Source: a virus. Taken from it: a stretch of 42,419 bases of DNA. The notes beneath the pieces were generated by a model. The model made no database searches. It was not told the origin of the DNA and saw only the letters and a list, made by a program, of their open reading frames with translations. Shown here piece after piece: positions 25,039-33,590 of the stretch. The stretch covers positions 1 through 42,419 of IMG/VR virus record IMGVR_UViG_3300027746_000038; one strand, 5' to 3'. The position numbers were made by a program, and so were the translations under genes. Position 1 is the stretch's first letter, and the number at the start of each line of letters is the position of its first letter.

Positions 25039-25963
25039 TGTGTTTGACAGGATCCCATTGATATTTCCACTCTCTTTGTTTAGTGTGATACAACACTGCT
25101 CCGATACTACTGCTTGGGTCACCAGGGTTTGGTAATGACCACCGATATTTGAATGCAGGTTCCACAAACTTTTTATTAGCGGCTGAATTCATAGCACACC
25201 CACCCATATACACAAGACAATCAGTGTTGATTAATTTTCTAGCTTCAAGCATAATCATTCCAACCTGTCCTTCAAATGCATCCTGTACTGCGGCAGCAAT
25301 ATCGCATTGATCCTGTAATGTTTCAATAGAGTAGGGCCAATTTAGCACACCTCGATGTAGGTTGTAGTTTAAATTAAGTGTATTGCTGATATACTTGTTA
25401 ACTTCTTTAAAATACCGCCATTTGTCGCCTTGCTCTGCCATCTTTTGTAATAAGTGTTCGTCTTTAATTGGAGTAAGTCCAATTAACTTTGTAAATGCTG
25501 AATAGAATAAACCTAAGCTATGTGGATAACTTCTTCTCCATACTTTACGCATTTCGCCATGCTTGCCTTCCCAAATAGTAGCACATTCAAACTCGCCTAT
25601 AGCATCCAGTACCACAATGGCACAATGATTAAAAGGGCTGGTATAATATCCAGCGGCCGCATGACTTGCATGATGTGGAGTATAGGTAATCGGTGCGTAA
25701 TGAAATTGTCGTGTATTTTTTTTTGGCAGTACTGATAAATCAAATGCGGTACGATATTGTCCAGCATATAACTGTCTTGCCTTTTTAATCCATGGCCGCT
25801 CATACCAAAATAATCTAAAAGGACTTCCGTAGTTAAGTGCTTGAACGGTAGTTACACTTTCTAATTGATCACTGGTACCACTATAGTTATTAACTAATCG
25901 TCCGTCATTAAACACAGCAATGCTATGCCCGTGATTGAGTGCATTTATTCCCCAGGCAATCAT
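25022..25963 (-). CDS. carbamoyltransferase (NodU/CmcH/TobZ type), N-terminal domain only
   Basis: 313 residues with the ASKHA-like N-terminal domain of carbamoyltransferases: WGINALNHGHSIAVFNDG at the start, PHHASHAAAGYYTSPF at about 95-110 (metal-binding histidines), VVLDAIGE at 117-124, YMGGCAMNSAANKKF at about 254-268, and a GDPSSSIGA glycine turn. Family members are normally about 550-600 residues with a C-terminal carbamoyl-transfer domain that is absent here. It could work with a separate partner outside the window, or have a changed role. Related genes modify sugars or nucleobases; the substrate is unknown. Confidence 0.8.
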   Translation of the reverse strand: MIAWGINALNHGHSIAVFNDGRLVNNYSGTSDQLESVTTVQALNYGSPFRLFWYERPWIKKARQLYAGQYRTAFDLSVLPKKNTRQFHYAPITYTPHHASHAAAGYYTSPFNHCAIVVLDAIGEFECATIWEGKHGEMRKVWRRSYPHSLGLFYSAFTKLIGLTPIKDEHLLQKMAEQGDKWRYFKEVNKYISNTLNLNYNLHRGVLNWPYSIETLQDQCDIAAAVQDAFEGQVGMIMLEARKLINTDCLVYMGGCAMNSAANKKFVEPAFKYRWSLPNPGDPSSSIGAVLYHTKQREWKYQWDPVKHIEIKI

Positions 25964-26073
25964 TTGTAGATAAATGGATCGCGTTTACGTAATTCTTCAA
26001 GACGTTTTTTAAAACGCTTGCGTTCTTGATACTTGTACCAAGGACTTAATAAAAAAGCAATTATTTTATTCAT
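25960..26073 (-). CDS. conserved basic peptide, 37 aa
   Basis: Coupled by 4-base overlaps to the primase before and the carbamoyltransferase after; AAGGAG stands six bases ahead. A short hydrophobic head (MNKIIAFLLSPWYKYQ) is followed by a very basic helix (RKRFKKRLEELRKRDPF). Peptides of this type recur beside replication genes in T4-like phages; role unknown. Confidence 0.7.
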   Translation of the reverse strand: MNKIIAFLLSPWYKYQERKRFKKRLEELRKRDPFIYK

Positions 26074-27038
26074 TCTATCTCCTTAAACCATTTCTTTGCT
26101 CTCAATTGTATTTTGAGACTGTTTGATTCTTTTGCATTAGTGATTAGCCACAATGTAGCTAATCTACCCAATTTAACAACAGCATCGTTTACATCTTTAA
26201 CACCTGCAGGCCAGTTGGGCATACTCACACTCCAGCCAAATTCTAATGCTTGCTCTATTGTCTTTGGACCTTCGTGATCTCTATCTGGCACTAGAATAAT
26301 CTCTTTACCTAATTGCTTTAACAACCAATTTTGACTGTCTTTAATTTCAGCACCTAGTAAAGCACATCCATCAATACTTATCGCATCAAAAGGTCCTTCA
26401 CATACAATTACGAAGTTGCGATTGTTTGCTTGCCTATCTAAATTAAACACATATCCCGGCTGTTGCTCACTGATGTACTTGGGTTTAACGTCGCCTATAG
26501 CCCGAGCTGTGTAGCCTACAATGACATTGTCTTTGAGGAACGGTATGATTACTCTGTTGCTAAACCCTATTTTTGGTGTCCAGTAAAATGGATAATCTTC
26601 AAGGTATAAACTTCTGCTTGACAGATATTCAAGTACGGGAATAAGTTTTTTAGGGATATGGTCTAAACTTGACACAGGTTCGCTATCCAAAGGCAATGCC
26701 CTGGGTTCAAATTTAGGAATAACACTTTGTATAACAGTTGTTGAATTGTCATTAAGACGCAATGCTTCTAGTCTAAGTTGGCTAATGGTGTCGTCGCCCA
26801 TGTTGAGCAGACGCATCAGCTTGTTCATTTTTTGACTTATTGTTCTACCGGGTTGCCAGCTTGCCTTAAATTGACAATTAAAACAATGATAGCTTATTGC
26901 ATCGCCACCATTAACAATAAAGCCGCCGCGTTGCCGTTTATCGTCACAACATGGGGCATTAAAACTTATCCAACCACTTGGAGTTTGTTTTCTTTTACCT
27001 GGCAGGTGTGTTAATAGTGTATCCGAGATTAGGCCCAT
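26070..27038 (-). CDS. 61: DNA primase, T4 gp61-like
   Basis: Makes RNA primers for lagging-strand synthesis with helicase gp41. N-terminal zinc-binding region with Cys30-Cys31 and Cys52-x2-Cys55 (SYHCFNCQFKAS), and a TOPRIM-type catalytic core with Glu in CEGPFDA (213-219) and Asp-x-Asp in LVPDRDHEG (about 249-257). 322 residues against about 342 in T4. The promoter is full consensus and the ATG lies seven bases beyond the -10 box, without a ribosome site. Confidence 0.92.
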   Translation of the reverse strand: MGLISDTLLTHLPGKRKQTPSGWISFNAPCCDDKRQRGGFIVNGGDAISYHCFNCQFKASWQPGRTISQKMNKLMRLLNMGDDTISQLRLEALRLNDNSTTVIQSVIPKFEPRALPLDSEPVSSLDHIPKKLIPVLEYLSSRSLYLEDYPFYWTPKIGFSNRVIIPFLKDNVIVGYTARAIGDVKPKYISEQQPGYVFNLDRQANNRNFVIVCEGPFDAISIDGCALLGAEIKDSQNWLLKQLGKEIILVPDRDHEGPKTIEQALEFGWSVSMPNWPAGVKDVNDAVVKLGRLATLWLITNAKESNSLKIQLRAKKWFKEIE

Positions 27039-27045
27039 ATAGCCT

Positions 27046-27074
27046 ATTATACTAGACTACTGTTATTTTGTCAA
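27046..27074 (-). promoter_or_regulatory. consensus sigma70 promoter of gene 61, leaderless geometry
   Basis: Minus-strand TTGACA (27069-27074), TATAAT (27046-27051), spacer 17. The -35 lies in the last codons of the structural gene (VDKITVV). Confidence 0.85.
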
Positions 27075-27858
27075 CAGTTCCGAACGCCGAATTATAATTT
27101 CCGTTTTTCCAAGTTACTCTAAAATAATTATAATTTCCTACATCAACATCGTTAAAATTGATAGTAGTTGTAGTGGCTACAGTTGTAGTTATTGTTCGAA
27201 TGGGTGTTGCATCTAGATAGGAATTAACGGAAATTGTACTGTTTTCGGTTCCTTCTAAATAAATGGTTCCTATAAAGCCAGTAACATCGATATCAAAATC
27301 AAATGTTTTAGTGGGCTCGGCTTCGTAAAATTTTGTAGCAATTGCAGGTGTATGATTAGTGACATTGCCGTTGAGATCAATTTCTTGTGTAAAATGTTCG
27401 TATACTCTATCGTCTCTAAACGTGGGTAATGCGTCACCCACTAGTTCAATAGTGCCCACTGCTCCAAATTTTGTATCAGCATATAACAATACATCTGCTC
27501 CGGCAGTGTTTACAGCAGTGACACTATATTTTAAATATTGATTTGATAATTCATCTAAGTCATCTTGTGGTATAGTAACTGTAGCAATGCCCTTTAATGC
27601 TGTTGGAGTAACTGTGTACGGACTATTTTCCAACGCCTTGCCTCGCACATCCATCACATTCAATTCTATTTGAGGTAACGTTGTTAAATCAATTCTTTTC
27701 TGGTCAGCATTTTTAATATCAAATTCGATAGTGTTATCTATGCCGTTGTAAATTTTTAAGTTTCTCTGATACACGTTTGTATACTCCACAGTAAATCCTG
27801 CCAAATCGGCTAATAGTATGACTCTATTAGAGTATAAATAACTTGAAATTTTTTGCAT
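27052..27858 (-). CDS. putative virion structural protein, 268 aa
   Basis: Beta-rich protein typical of tail or baseplate-associated parts: YQRNLKIYNGIDNTIEFDI near the N-terminus resembles the first domain of BppU-like baseplate proteins, followed by VTIPQDDLDELSNQYLKYSV and a second beta domain at 160-268 (FYEAEPTKTFDFDIDV; TTTVATTTTINFNDVDVGNY). A late promoter CATAAATA 20 bases upstream supports late structural expression. No enzyme motif. Confidence 0.55.
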   Translation of the reverse strand: MQKISSYLYSNRVILLADLAGFTVEYTNVYQRNLKIYNGIDNTIEFDIKNADQKRIDLTTLPQIELNVMDVRGKALENSPYTVTPTALKGIATVTIPQDDLDELSNQYLKYSVTAVNTAGADVLLYADTKFGAVGTIELVGDALPTFRDDRVYEHFTQEIDLNGNVTNHTPAIATKFYEAEPTKTFDFDIDVTGFIGTIYLEGTENSTISVNSYLDATPIRTITTTVATTTTINFNDVDVGNYNYFRVTWKNGNYNSAFGTVDKITVV

Positions 27859-27878
27859 TTGGACGGACCTTTATATAC

Positions 27879-27886
27879 TATTTATG
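27879..27886 (-). promoter_or_regulatory. late promoter CATAAATA
   Basis: Minus-strand CATAAATA, 20 bases before the virion gene; it overlaps the start codon of the divergent gene at 27884. Confidence 0.55.
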
Positions 27887-28258
27887 GCAAAACTAAGAGA
27901 CAATATAGAACAAAACCTACCTTTTATCAGCGTGTTAAACTACGGTGAAAACGAATATGTGGGCATCATTATAAATCAAGATCAGTTTGTCACAAGCTTC
28001 TATGATTTAAATGCTATTCGCACACCGGAAGAAAAGTCTCAGTTTTTAATTATTGGCGAAGCATGGTGGTGGGAATCAAACCGCCAGTTTCCTATCAACA
28101 TATTCTGCAGAGAACAGATACATCCGTTCCAATATGCAATCAAGACATTTAACAGCAAAGATACTCGATTATTATTGGGCCCTTGCGTTAACTTAATGAA
28201 TTTAACTGTGAAGCGTGTTAAACGCAAGAGCGTTCAGTTGGTCCGTAAAGTTCGATGA
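27884..28258 (+). CDS. conserved T4-like phage protein, 124 aa
   Basis: Divergent single gene on the plus strand. Alpha/beta protein: FISVLNYGENEYVGIIINQDQ, GEAWWWESNRQFPINIFC, then KTFNSKDTRLLLGPCVNLMNL and a basic end. The pattern (sequence-specific, tryptophan triplet) is one I associate with uncharacterised proteins of marine T4-like phages. TATACT (27874-27879) precedes the ATG by four bases; no ribosome site, so possibly leaderless. Confidence 0.65.
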   Translation: MAKLRDNIEQNLPFISVLNYGENEYVGIIINQDQFVTSFYDLNAIRTPEEKSQFLIIGEAWWWESNRQFPINIFCREQIHPFQYAIKTFNSKDTRLLLGPCVNLMNLTVKRVKRKSVQLVRKVR

Positions 28259-28983
28259 CCGTCTGATTTTAAACTCTTAAAATCAGGAAAAGTTGGCGTT
28301 TGGGTCTCGTCCCAATTAACAAATTGTCCGTTAAGTCTTGCCTCTACATGTTTTAAAACCCACTTGTTTGATTCACATGTTAAATGATTGCATCTAGGAT
28401 CTTCAAAATTATCCCATGTATGTTCAGTTGCAAATTGCTTAATTTCTTGTGAGCTGATATCATATAACGACCACTCACTGTATTCTAAATCTAATTCCAA
28501 ATCCGGCATCTCACCAATACTTGCTTGTCGAAATGCTGGTATAATTACAGCATCAGGCCTTTTAGCTTTAATATAACAAATAATAGCCTTATTTGTATTT
28601 TTTACATAGGCAAATTGATGGTGGAAAAACTCTATATAAAATTTAAATAAATCTTCTAACAGATTATTTTTGCTTGTGTAATTTTTTATAACCCACTCAA
28701 TTGTACTAATACCGGGCCAGTGCTCAAATGTGGTAACTGTGCCGGTTGTTTTATTTGTACATTCGATTGGGTAATGAATTCGACCATGGGTAGTTACTAC
28801 AAAAATTATTTTTTCATAGTTAGCATGTGTATTTAAAAAATTATTAAAACTCCAATCTATACCGCTTCCTCCCTCGGCAAAAATATCAATGCCGGCAGGA
28901 TCGGTTTGTTGTAACAAATAACTCCACCCGTGAGGAGCGTCACACTCTGCATAGCTATCTCCATATATTGCTAGTTTTTTCAC
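28234..28983 (-). CDS. SGNH/GDSL hydrolase-like protein, 249 aa
   Basis: Block I GDSYAEC at residues 8-14 gives the nucleophilic Ser, GGSGIDWS at about 37-44 supplies the oxyanion Gly/Asn-type block, and CNH-LTCESN near 210 offers the catalytic His. A likely esterase-type hydrolase acting on an acyl or phospho-ester of unknown identity. Begins four bases inside the end of the DnaE-like gene (ATGA-type overlap), so it belongs to the long minus-strand operon. Confidence 0.7.
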   Translation of the reverse strand: MKKLAIYGDSYAECDAPHGWSYLLQQTDPAGIDIFAEGGSGIDWSFNNFLNTHANYEKIIFVVTTHGRIHYPIECTNKTTGTVTTFEHWPGISTIEWVIKNYTSKNNLLEDLFKFYIEFFHHQFAYVKNTNKAIICYIKAKRPDAVIIPAFRQASIGEMPDLELDLEYSEWSLYDISSQEIKQFATEHTWDNFEDPRCNHLTCESNKWVLKHVEARLNGQFVNWDETQTPTFPDFKSLKSDGHRTLRTN

Positions 28984-29549
28984 GCAATAAGCCCTTCACA
29001 AATTAAATTCATCTGTACCACAATGGCCGCCGCATATGCCACAGCATGAGCTTTCTTAAAGTAGTACTCGTCATTCTCGGGCTTCTTCCAAATCTCCGTC
29101 ATCACCGTAGTCCAATCTTTGCCAATCAGATAACGTTTCGCAGGACGAATCATTGCCAACACTGCTGCCAACTCTTCTATAGACTTTGGCTTGCTTTGTC
29201 TCAGAATAGACCCATGCCCATTCACATGGAATAGGTTCTGGGTAAACTCGTCTTCCAATAGTAGATCCCATAATGGTTCTGTCTCCAGTAATTTTTTCAA
29301 GTGCTCTTTGTTTTTAACACCTTCGTAGACTCCCACATTTAAGAAATCTATTTTAAAATAACCCCTGTCTTCTGCTTGCTTGTAGTCTATTGTACTTAGT
29401 CCAGTTAGCGGATTGTACGGAATACTAGTACAATATACGCCTGTATTGTGCTTTTTATAAGTGCCATTATCTTCAATAGCCGCAACAACATGATCAAATA
29501 ACACTAGGGCTTTTGTTCTGTCTGCAAAGTCAATATCAATATCTGGCAT
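28980..29549 (-). CDS. compact DnaE-like (DNA polymerase III alpha) fragment, 189 aa
   Basis: Reads like a cut-down palm of a family C polymerase. In DnaE order it has PDIDIDF (residues 2-8; catalytic Asp-x-Asp), KHNTGVYCTSIPYNP (cf. KHAGGVV), GYFKIDFLN at about 64-72 (cf. LVKFDFLG, third Asp), LFHVNGHGSIL, LAAVLAMIRPAKR and YFKKAHAVAYA (cf. NKSHAAAYA). PHP, finger and tau-binding regions are missing, so it is unlikely to be a processive polymerase; it may be a nucleotidyltransferase or a non-catalytic partner. Clean overlaps with both neighbours argue against a recent pseudogene. Confidence 0.7.
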   Translation of the reverse strand: MPDIDIDFADRTKALVLFDHVVAAIEDNGTYKKHNTGVYCTSIPYNPLTGLSTIDYKQAEDRGYFKIDFLNVGVYEGVKNKEHLKKLLETEPLWDLLLEDEFTQNLFHVNGHGSILRQSKPKSIEELAAVLAMIRPAKRYLIGKDWTTVMTEIWKKPENDEYYFKKAHAVAYAAAIVVQMNLICEGLIA

Positions 29550-30244
29550 TATATATTTGATTCCTTGACCACTTGTCGAACCAGTTCAGTATCTGCTGGC
29601 AGTCGTTTAAACCGGTTTAACCAGAATGGAATATCCATGATTGCAGTTACCGCACTTAACTGGTCGTCTGTAAATTTCTTTATCATGGCTTTACCACTTG
29701 CACTGTTCAAAATTAACCACGGACTTACTTTTCCATCCTTAATGTCATATGTGGCACGACTTAAACTAACATAAAGAAAATAATGATTCCATTGTGCTGT
29801 GTTATCATCTGCCCATGACATCATGTGATTAATTGTGCGCTGTAGTGCAGTTTCTACGGTTTCTGTCCTGACCAAATTGATAACATACTTGTCGTACAAT
29901 TCGTCCCTACACCAATGGTCGAGCTTAACTCCGCTGGTAACCACGTAGTCAATAAATCGGTCCGGGTACAAAGGATTAACATTACTGACAAAACTGCCAA
30001 ACTTGACAAAAGCATTGTAATAAGGACTCCTAGCAAAATCCTCATAAGTTTTATCTTGCCGACTATTTTGCGTTTTTCTATAAAATCTGTTGTATGTGTC
30101 ATAGCCTAGTATCACATGTTTTTCTGTTTTAGCAATGGACCTACGCTTCTGCTCACATAGATGCACAGCCAATGTTTTTTCTTTTGTAAATCCTGATTTA
30201 CAAAATTGGCAAATATATGATTTAGTTTCGGCATCCGTCATCAT
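29549..30244 (-). CDS. zinc-finger protein, 231 aa
   Basis: N-terminal C2H2-type finger YICQFCKSGFTKEKTLAVHLC at about residues 9-29 (Cys-x2-Cys, His-x-Cys), followed by a long helical domain. The ATG at 30244 overlaps the preceding stop (ATGA); 30241 is a second possible start. Such proteins sit among replication genes of aquatic T4-like phages and may bind DNA; role unknown. Confidence 0.65.
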   Translation of the reverse strand: MMTDAETKSYICQFCKSGFTKEKTLAVHLCEQKRRSIAKTEKHVILGYDTYNRFYRKTQNSRQDKTYEDFARSPYYNAFVKFGSFVSNVNPLYPDRFIDYVVTSGVKLDHWCRDELYDKYVINLVRTETVETALQRTINHMMSWADDNTAQWNHYFLYVSLSRATYDIKDGKVSPWLILNSASGKAMIKKFTDDQLSAVTAIMDIPFWLNRFKRLPADTELVRQVVKESNI

Positions 30245-30717
30245 TTAATTTTTTTGGCAATAGTTGCTTCGTCGTATCCGTGCCGTCTTGCTAATTCTTT
30301 TATATCTTTATCAGTAGATAATTTTGCAATTAATTCAATCTCATCTAATTTTTTATTGGGATAAAGTTCTTCTAAAAATCTAGACTTCTTATTACTGCCT
30401 TCTTTCTTTTTATTCCCAAGCCATTGATGAAAGAACACTGTATTTTTATCATAGCTACACATACACAGCAATAGCCATAACAATTTAGGATGTTTTTGTA
30501 GTATGTTCCAATTCTTATTAAAATATTCGTTAACAGTTAGCACAAAATGTTCTTGGACTTCTCTTTTAGAACTTTGCACATTGCTGATATATCGATTGAG
30601 TATGAAGTATTCGCCCTTTAACGCCTTTTGTTGCTCAGCATCCATCTCGTCCCACAAGGTTCGAAAGTTCATGTCAACTGCCGCAAGTTTTTCTTTAAGT
30701 TCGATCTTTTCGCTCAT
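30241..30717 (-). CDS. conserved T4-like phage protein, 158 aa
   Basis: All-helical, charged: KEKLAAVDMNFRTLWDEMD, EYFILNRYISNVQ, HPKLLWLLLCMCSYD, and a C-terminal helix-turn-helix-like KDIKELARRHGYDEATIAKK. It resembles uncharacterised proteins beside gene 41/61 in cyanophage-type T4 relatives. A role in replication is suggested by context only. ATGA overlaps on both sides. Confidence 0.6.
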   Translation of the reverse strand: MSEKIELKEKLAAVDMNFRTLWDEMDAEQQKALKGEYFILNRYISNVQSSKREVQEHFVLTVNEYFNKNWNILQKHPKLLWLLLCMCSYDKNTVFFHQWLGNKKKEGSNKKSRFLEELYPNKKLDEIELIAKLSTDKDIKELARRHGYDEATIAKKIK

Positions 30718-30983
30718 ACTTTATCTTTACTGAGTTTATATATCATTATAACACGATCCAATGCCTTTTGTAAAGTGATATTGGTTTTTGCTTCTCGCCG
30801 AATTTCTCCCCACATTTTACTGTCCATTATGTGATCATGTAACGGTCTGCCATCATCTGTTCGAGGATCGTAATCCCAACCTATTTCTTTTCTTGTACTG
30901 GGATCAGCGCCAATTTCTCTAGCATACACAGTGCCTTTATCTCGCTCGTATATATAAGTAGCACCGGGTTTAAGATTGCCCAT
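30714..30983 (-). CDS. conserved T4-like phage protein, 89 aa
   Basis: Starts MGNLKPGATYIYERDKGTVYAREI and continues GWDYDPRTDDGRPLHDHIMD, a strand-turn-strand pattern with a conserved aromatic and acidic loop, then a helix. Similar small proteins occur in the replication region of T4-like phages. Overlaps the oxygenase gene by 14 bases. Confidence 0.6.
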   Translation of the reverse strand: MGNLKPGATYIYERDKGTVYAREIGADPSTRKEIGWDYDPRTDDGRPLHDHIMDSKMWGEIRREAKTNITLQKALDRVIMIYKLSKDKV

Positions 30984-31614
30984 CTGGCATATCCTCTCGA
31001 GGCACTAGTATAGAATCAAATGCCATCACGGTTCTATGTCCCGAACCAGTCCACGGGTACACAGTATGCGGAAGCTGGCTGGGAAACAATATAAATGTGC
31101 CAGGCTCTGGAGCATATTTCCAAGTGTCATTCATTATAAATTTAGTCAAGTCTTTGTTTACAGGTAGTCTAAATAAAATTTGACCGTCGCTTGGCAATTG
31201 ATTCTCGCTGTAATCCGGAGCACTGATGTATATATTACCACTTAAATTTCCAGCAGGATGTGTGTGCATTTCTTGATAGTCGCCGGCTGTTTGTCTAATG
31301 GTCCATATACTGGTAACTTTGGGTTGGCAATATTTCAAATCGTCAACTCCAGATTGTGTTGTAATTAGATCCATATAACCTTGACATGCTTCCTCAAGCC
31401 AACTAACCAACCACTGCACATCAATATTTAAACTGTTAGGGTATACTTGTATCTGTTGTCCGCCCCTAATGCTTAACCCAACGTTGTTAGCATCATTCAG
31501 TTCGGGATGTGAATGTAGCAGTTCGGCAAGGTTAAAAATTTTACTGAATTCCACAGGGCTTACTGGACCTGCTACCACAACAGTGGGTGCAAAGTATGCT
31601 ATTTTTAATGTCAT
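30970..31614 (-). CDS. 2OG-Fe(II) oxygenase, 214 aa
   Basis: Fifth oxygenase of the window: TSIWTIRQTAGDYQEMHTHPAGN with the His-x-His motif, SGNIYISAPD, FILFPSQLPHTVYPW with the distal His, and Arg in SGHRTVMAFD. The N-terminal domain (YFAPTVVVAGPVSPVEFSKI) differs from the tandem trio. Overlaps both neighbours by a few bases inside the UvsW operon. Confidence 0.75.
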   Translation of the reverse strand: MTLKIAYFAPTVVVAGPVSPVEFSKIFNLAELLHSHPELNDANNVGLSIRGGQQIQVYPNSLNIDVQWLVSWLEEACQGYMDLITTQSGVDDLKYCQPKVTSIWTIRQTAGDYQEMHTHPAGNLSGNIYISAPDYSENQLPSDGQILFRLPVNKDLTKFIMNDTWKYAPEPGTFILFPSQLPHTVYPWTGSGHRTVMAFDSILVPREDMPDGQS

Positions 31615-32117
31615 AATATTCTATCCAATTGAATGATTTCGCTTTGCCTTGAAATTTCTTTAACAAAATAAGCACAATCTGGTTTGTCTCCAAAACGTGT
31701 AGGAGTTGCTAACAGTTGTCCGTTTTTCATCTTTGGAAAGTACCATTTAACATCATTGTAAAAATTTACAATTTCAATTTTCTTAAACTCTACTCTGAAA
31801 CTACTAAGTGGATTGAAAATTAATGCTTCAAACCCTCTGTCGTTTAAACTGGTTAACGGTAAAATTTCAATATCAGTTGCGGCACTGCTGTCGCCCACTG
31901 CTATGCTCCAATCCAATGGCATTGCTATTTCATCTTCACCAATTCGTAAAACCATTGCTGGTGCATTGAATGACTCGAGAAAAATTAATGGCATAAAAAA
32001 GAAATCAGGTTCTTTTGGATCGCTGTTATCTAACACAGCAAATCTTGTGTTTTCATCCACTTCATCTGGTAAGTTGTTTAGTGAAAATGTTTTATTTTCT
32101 AATGTTAATATTTGCAT
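31611..32117 (-). CDS. conserved T4-like phage protein, 168 aa
   Basis: Directly downstream of uvsW. Beta-rich N-terminal part (LTLENKTFSLNNLPDEVDEN, FFFMPLIFLESFNAP) and a C-terminal domain with WYFPKMKNGQLLATPTRF. No catalytic motif. Seen next to uvsW in related phages as far as I recall; function unknown. Confidence 0.6.
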   Translation of the reverse strand: MQILTLENKTFSLNNLPDEVDENTRFAVLDNSDPKEPDFFFMPLIFLESFNAPAMVLRIGEDEIAMPLDWSIAVGDSSAATDIEILPLTSLNDRGFEALIFNPLSSFRVEFKKIEIVNFYNDVKWYFPKMKNGQLLATPTRFGDKPDCAYFVKEISRQSEIIQLDRIL

Positions 32118-32123
32118 AATTCC

Positions 32124-33590
32124 TTATTTTTGCCAATCTATCTTTTCAATAGTGAACGGATACTTGGCATCCTTGTAAAATTTCTTTCTTTCTGTAAGAT
32201 GTCTCTTGGCATATTTGCAAGTGGAAGTGACGTCCCAGATTTGTACAAAGTCCTTGTCTTCGGCTTTTCTAATGCCTCGCCCAATTGATTGTATAACCCG
32301 TGTAAAGCTCTTTCCGGACTCCAGAAGAACCAAATTAAATATCCTAGGAATATTAATACCCACAGCGGCCACACCGTAAGTCGCCACAATAATCTTATTA
32401 GTGCTTGTTTTAATTTCGTCATATTCTTCTTTTCTATCTTTGGTTTTTACCTCGCCTGAGACAAAAACTGCGTCTTCAATTTCATTAATAATAAATTTGC
32501 CTGAGTCGATTCTATTAACTAGAACTAGTGTGTTGCCTGATTGTGATATTTTTTTAATTAGTTTGCTGACATAAATCATTCGGTCGTCGTCGGTAACAAG
32601 ATATTTTAATTCATCGCTGTATGCTTTGAATTCAGGTAAGTCAATTAGCTGTACTATGTTTACGTGACATGTACTTAGTACACCAATATCTTGAAGTTCG
32701 TGAGCTTTAATTCCGCCAACCACGGGGCCAAGACTGGCAAAAATTTGTTCATATTCAAATTTTTCTTTTGGGACTGTTCCGGTTAGTCCCCAGCGTATTG
32801 GTGCATTACATAAGTTTTGTGTGAGTAAATTCTTTAATACTTCGGCCTTGGCCATGTGTACTTCATCAACAATCACAGTCTTAACACCGTCGAGGAATTC
32901 TGCAAGTGTTACTATATCATCTTCATGATTTTTGCTTTTCTTGTCTAGTATGTTGAGACTTTGCCAAGTGCATATAGTGTGTGTTTTGTTAAGATCTTTA
33001 CGGTCGCCGTAGTAAACACCCACATCTAAACCAACTGCAATAAAATCTTCTTCTGTCTGTTCCACTAGACTTTTGTTAGGAACAATAGTAATTGTACGTC
33101 CGTATTTTTCTGCCAATTGACTCAGTGTTGCAGTGGTAATAGTCTTGCCAGCACCTGTGGCAATCTCCTGAAGTGATTGTGTATTGGTTAAAAACGTATT
33201 GACAGCATCAACTTGATAATCACGTAACATGATAGGTTGGCCGGCCTGCTGATGACCTTTGGGCCATACTTTGCCTTGGTCCGACCAGTATGTTTCTGTT
33301 ACTGGTTCAAATGAAATTGCACTTGTTGTGCGTAAATCTTCTACATCATCTACACTTATGCCTAGCTTGTTTAGAATTCCAAATATTGCTTCTAATTGGC
33401 TAAGGTAGCCGTTGCCGCCAAGTCCAAACAAACTAACCATGCCGTCCCATCTGCCCAACTTAAATGCTGGATGGTATCGTGCGTATGGAATTTCATATTT
33501 AAAAGAGTTGGCTAGCTTCTTACGAGCATCAAGCGGTAAGCCTTCTAATTTAATATTAACTTCGTCTTTGATTATTAATTTAATTGACAT
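32124..33590 (-). CDS. uvsW: RNA-DNA/DNA helicase UvsW
   Basis: Superfamily 2 helicase that in T4 unwinds R-loops and branched DNA, moving replication from origin-driven to recombination-driven mode. N-terminal DNA-binding domain to about residue 110 (HPAFKLGRWDGMVSLF), Q-like LRDYQVDAV at 122-130, Walker A ATGAGKT at 144-150, DEVH at 242-245, GLTGTVPKE motif III, and the RecA2 domain ending with TRVIQSIGRGIRKAEDKD (motif VI). 488 residues, close to T4's about 500. Overlaps the gene before it by 11 bases. Confidence 0.93.
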   Translation of the reverse strand: MSIKLIIKDEVNIKLEGLPLDARKKLANSFKYEIPYARYHPAFKLGRWDGMVSLFGLGGNGYLSQLEAIFGILNKLGISVDDVEDLRTTSAISFEPVTETYWSDQGKVWPKGHQQAGQPIMLRDYQVDAVNTFLTNTQSLQEIATGAGKTITTATLSQLAEKYGRTITIVPNKSLVEQTEEDFIAVGLDVGVYYGDRKDLNKTHTICTWQSLNILDKKSKNHEDDIVTLAEFLDGVKTVIVDEVHMAKAEVLKNLLTQNLCNAPIRWGLTGTVPKEKFEYEQIFASLGPVVGGIKAHELQDIGVLSTCHVNIVQLIDLPEFKAYSDELKYLVTDDDRMIYVSKLIKKISQSGNTLVLVNRIDSGKFIINEIEDAVFVSGEVKTKDRKEEYDEIKTSTNKIIVATYGVAAVGINIPRIFNLVLLESGKSFTRVIQSIGRGIRKAEDKDFVQIWDVTSTCKYAKRHLTERKKFYKDAKYPFTIEKIDWQK

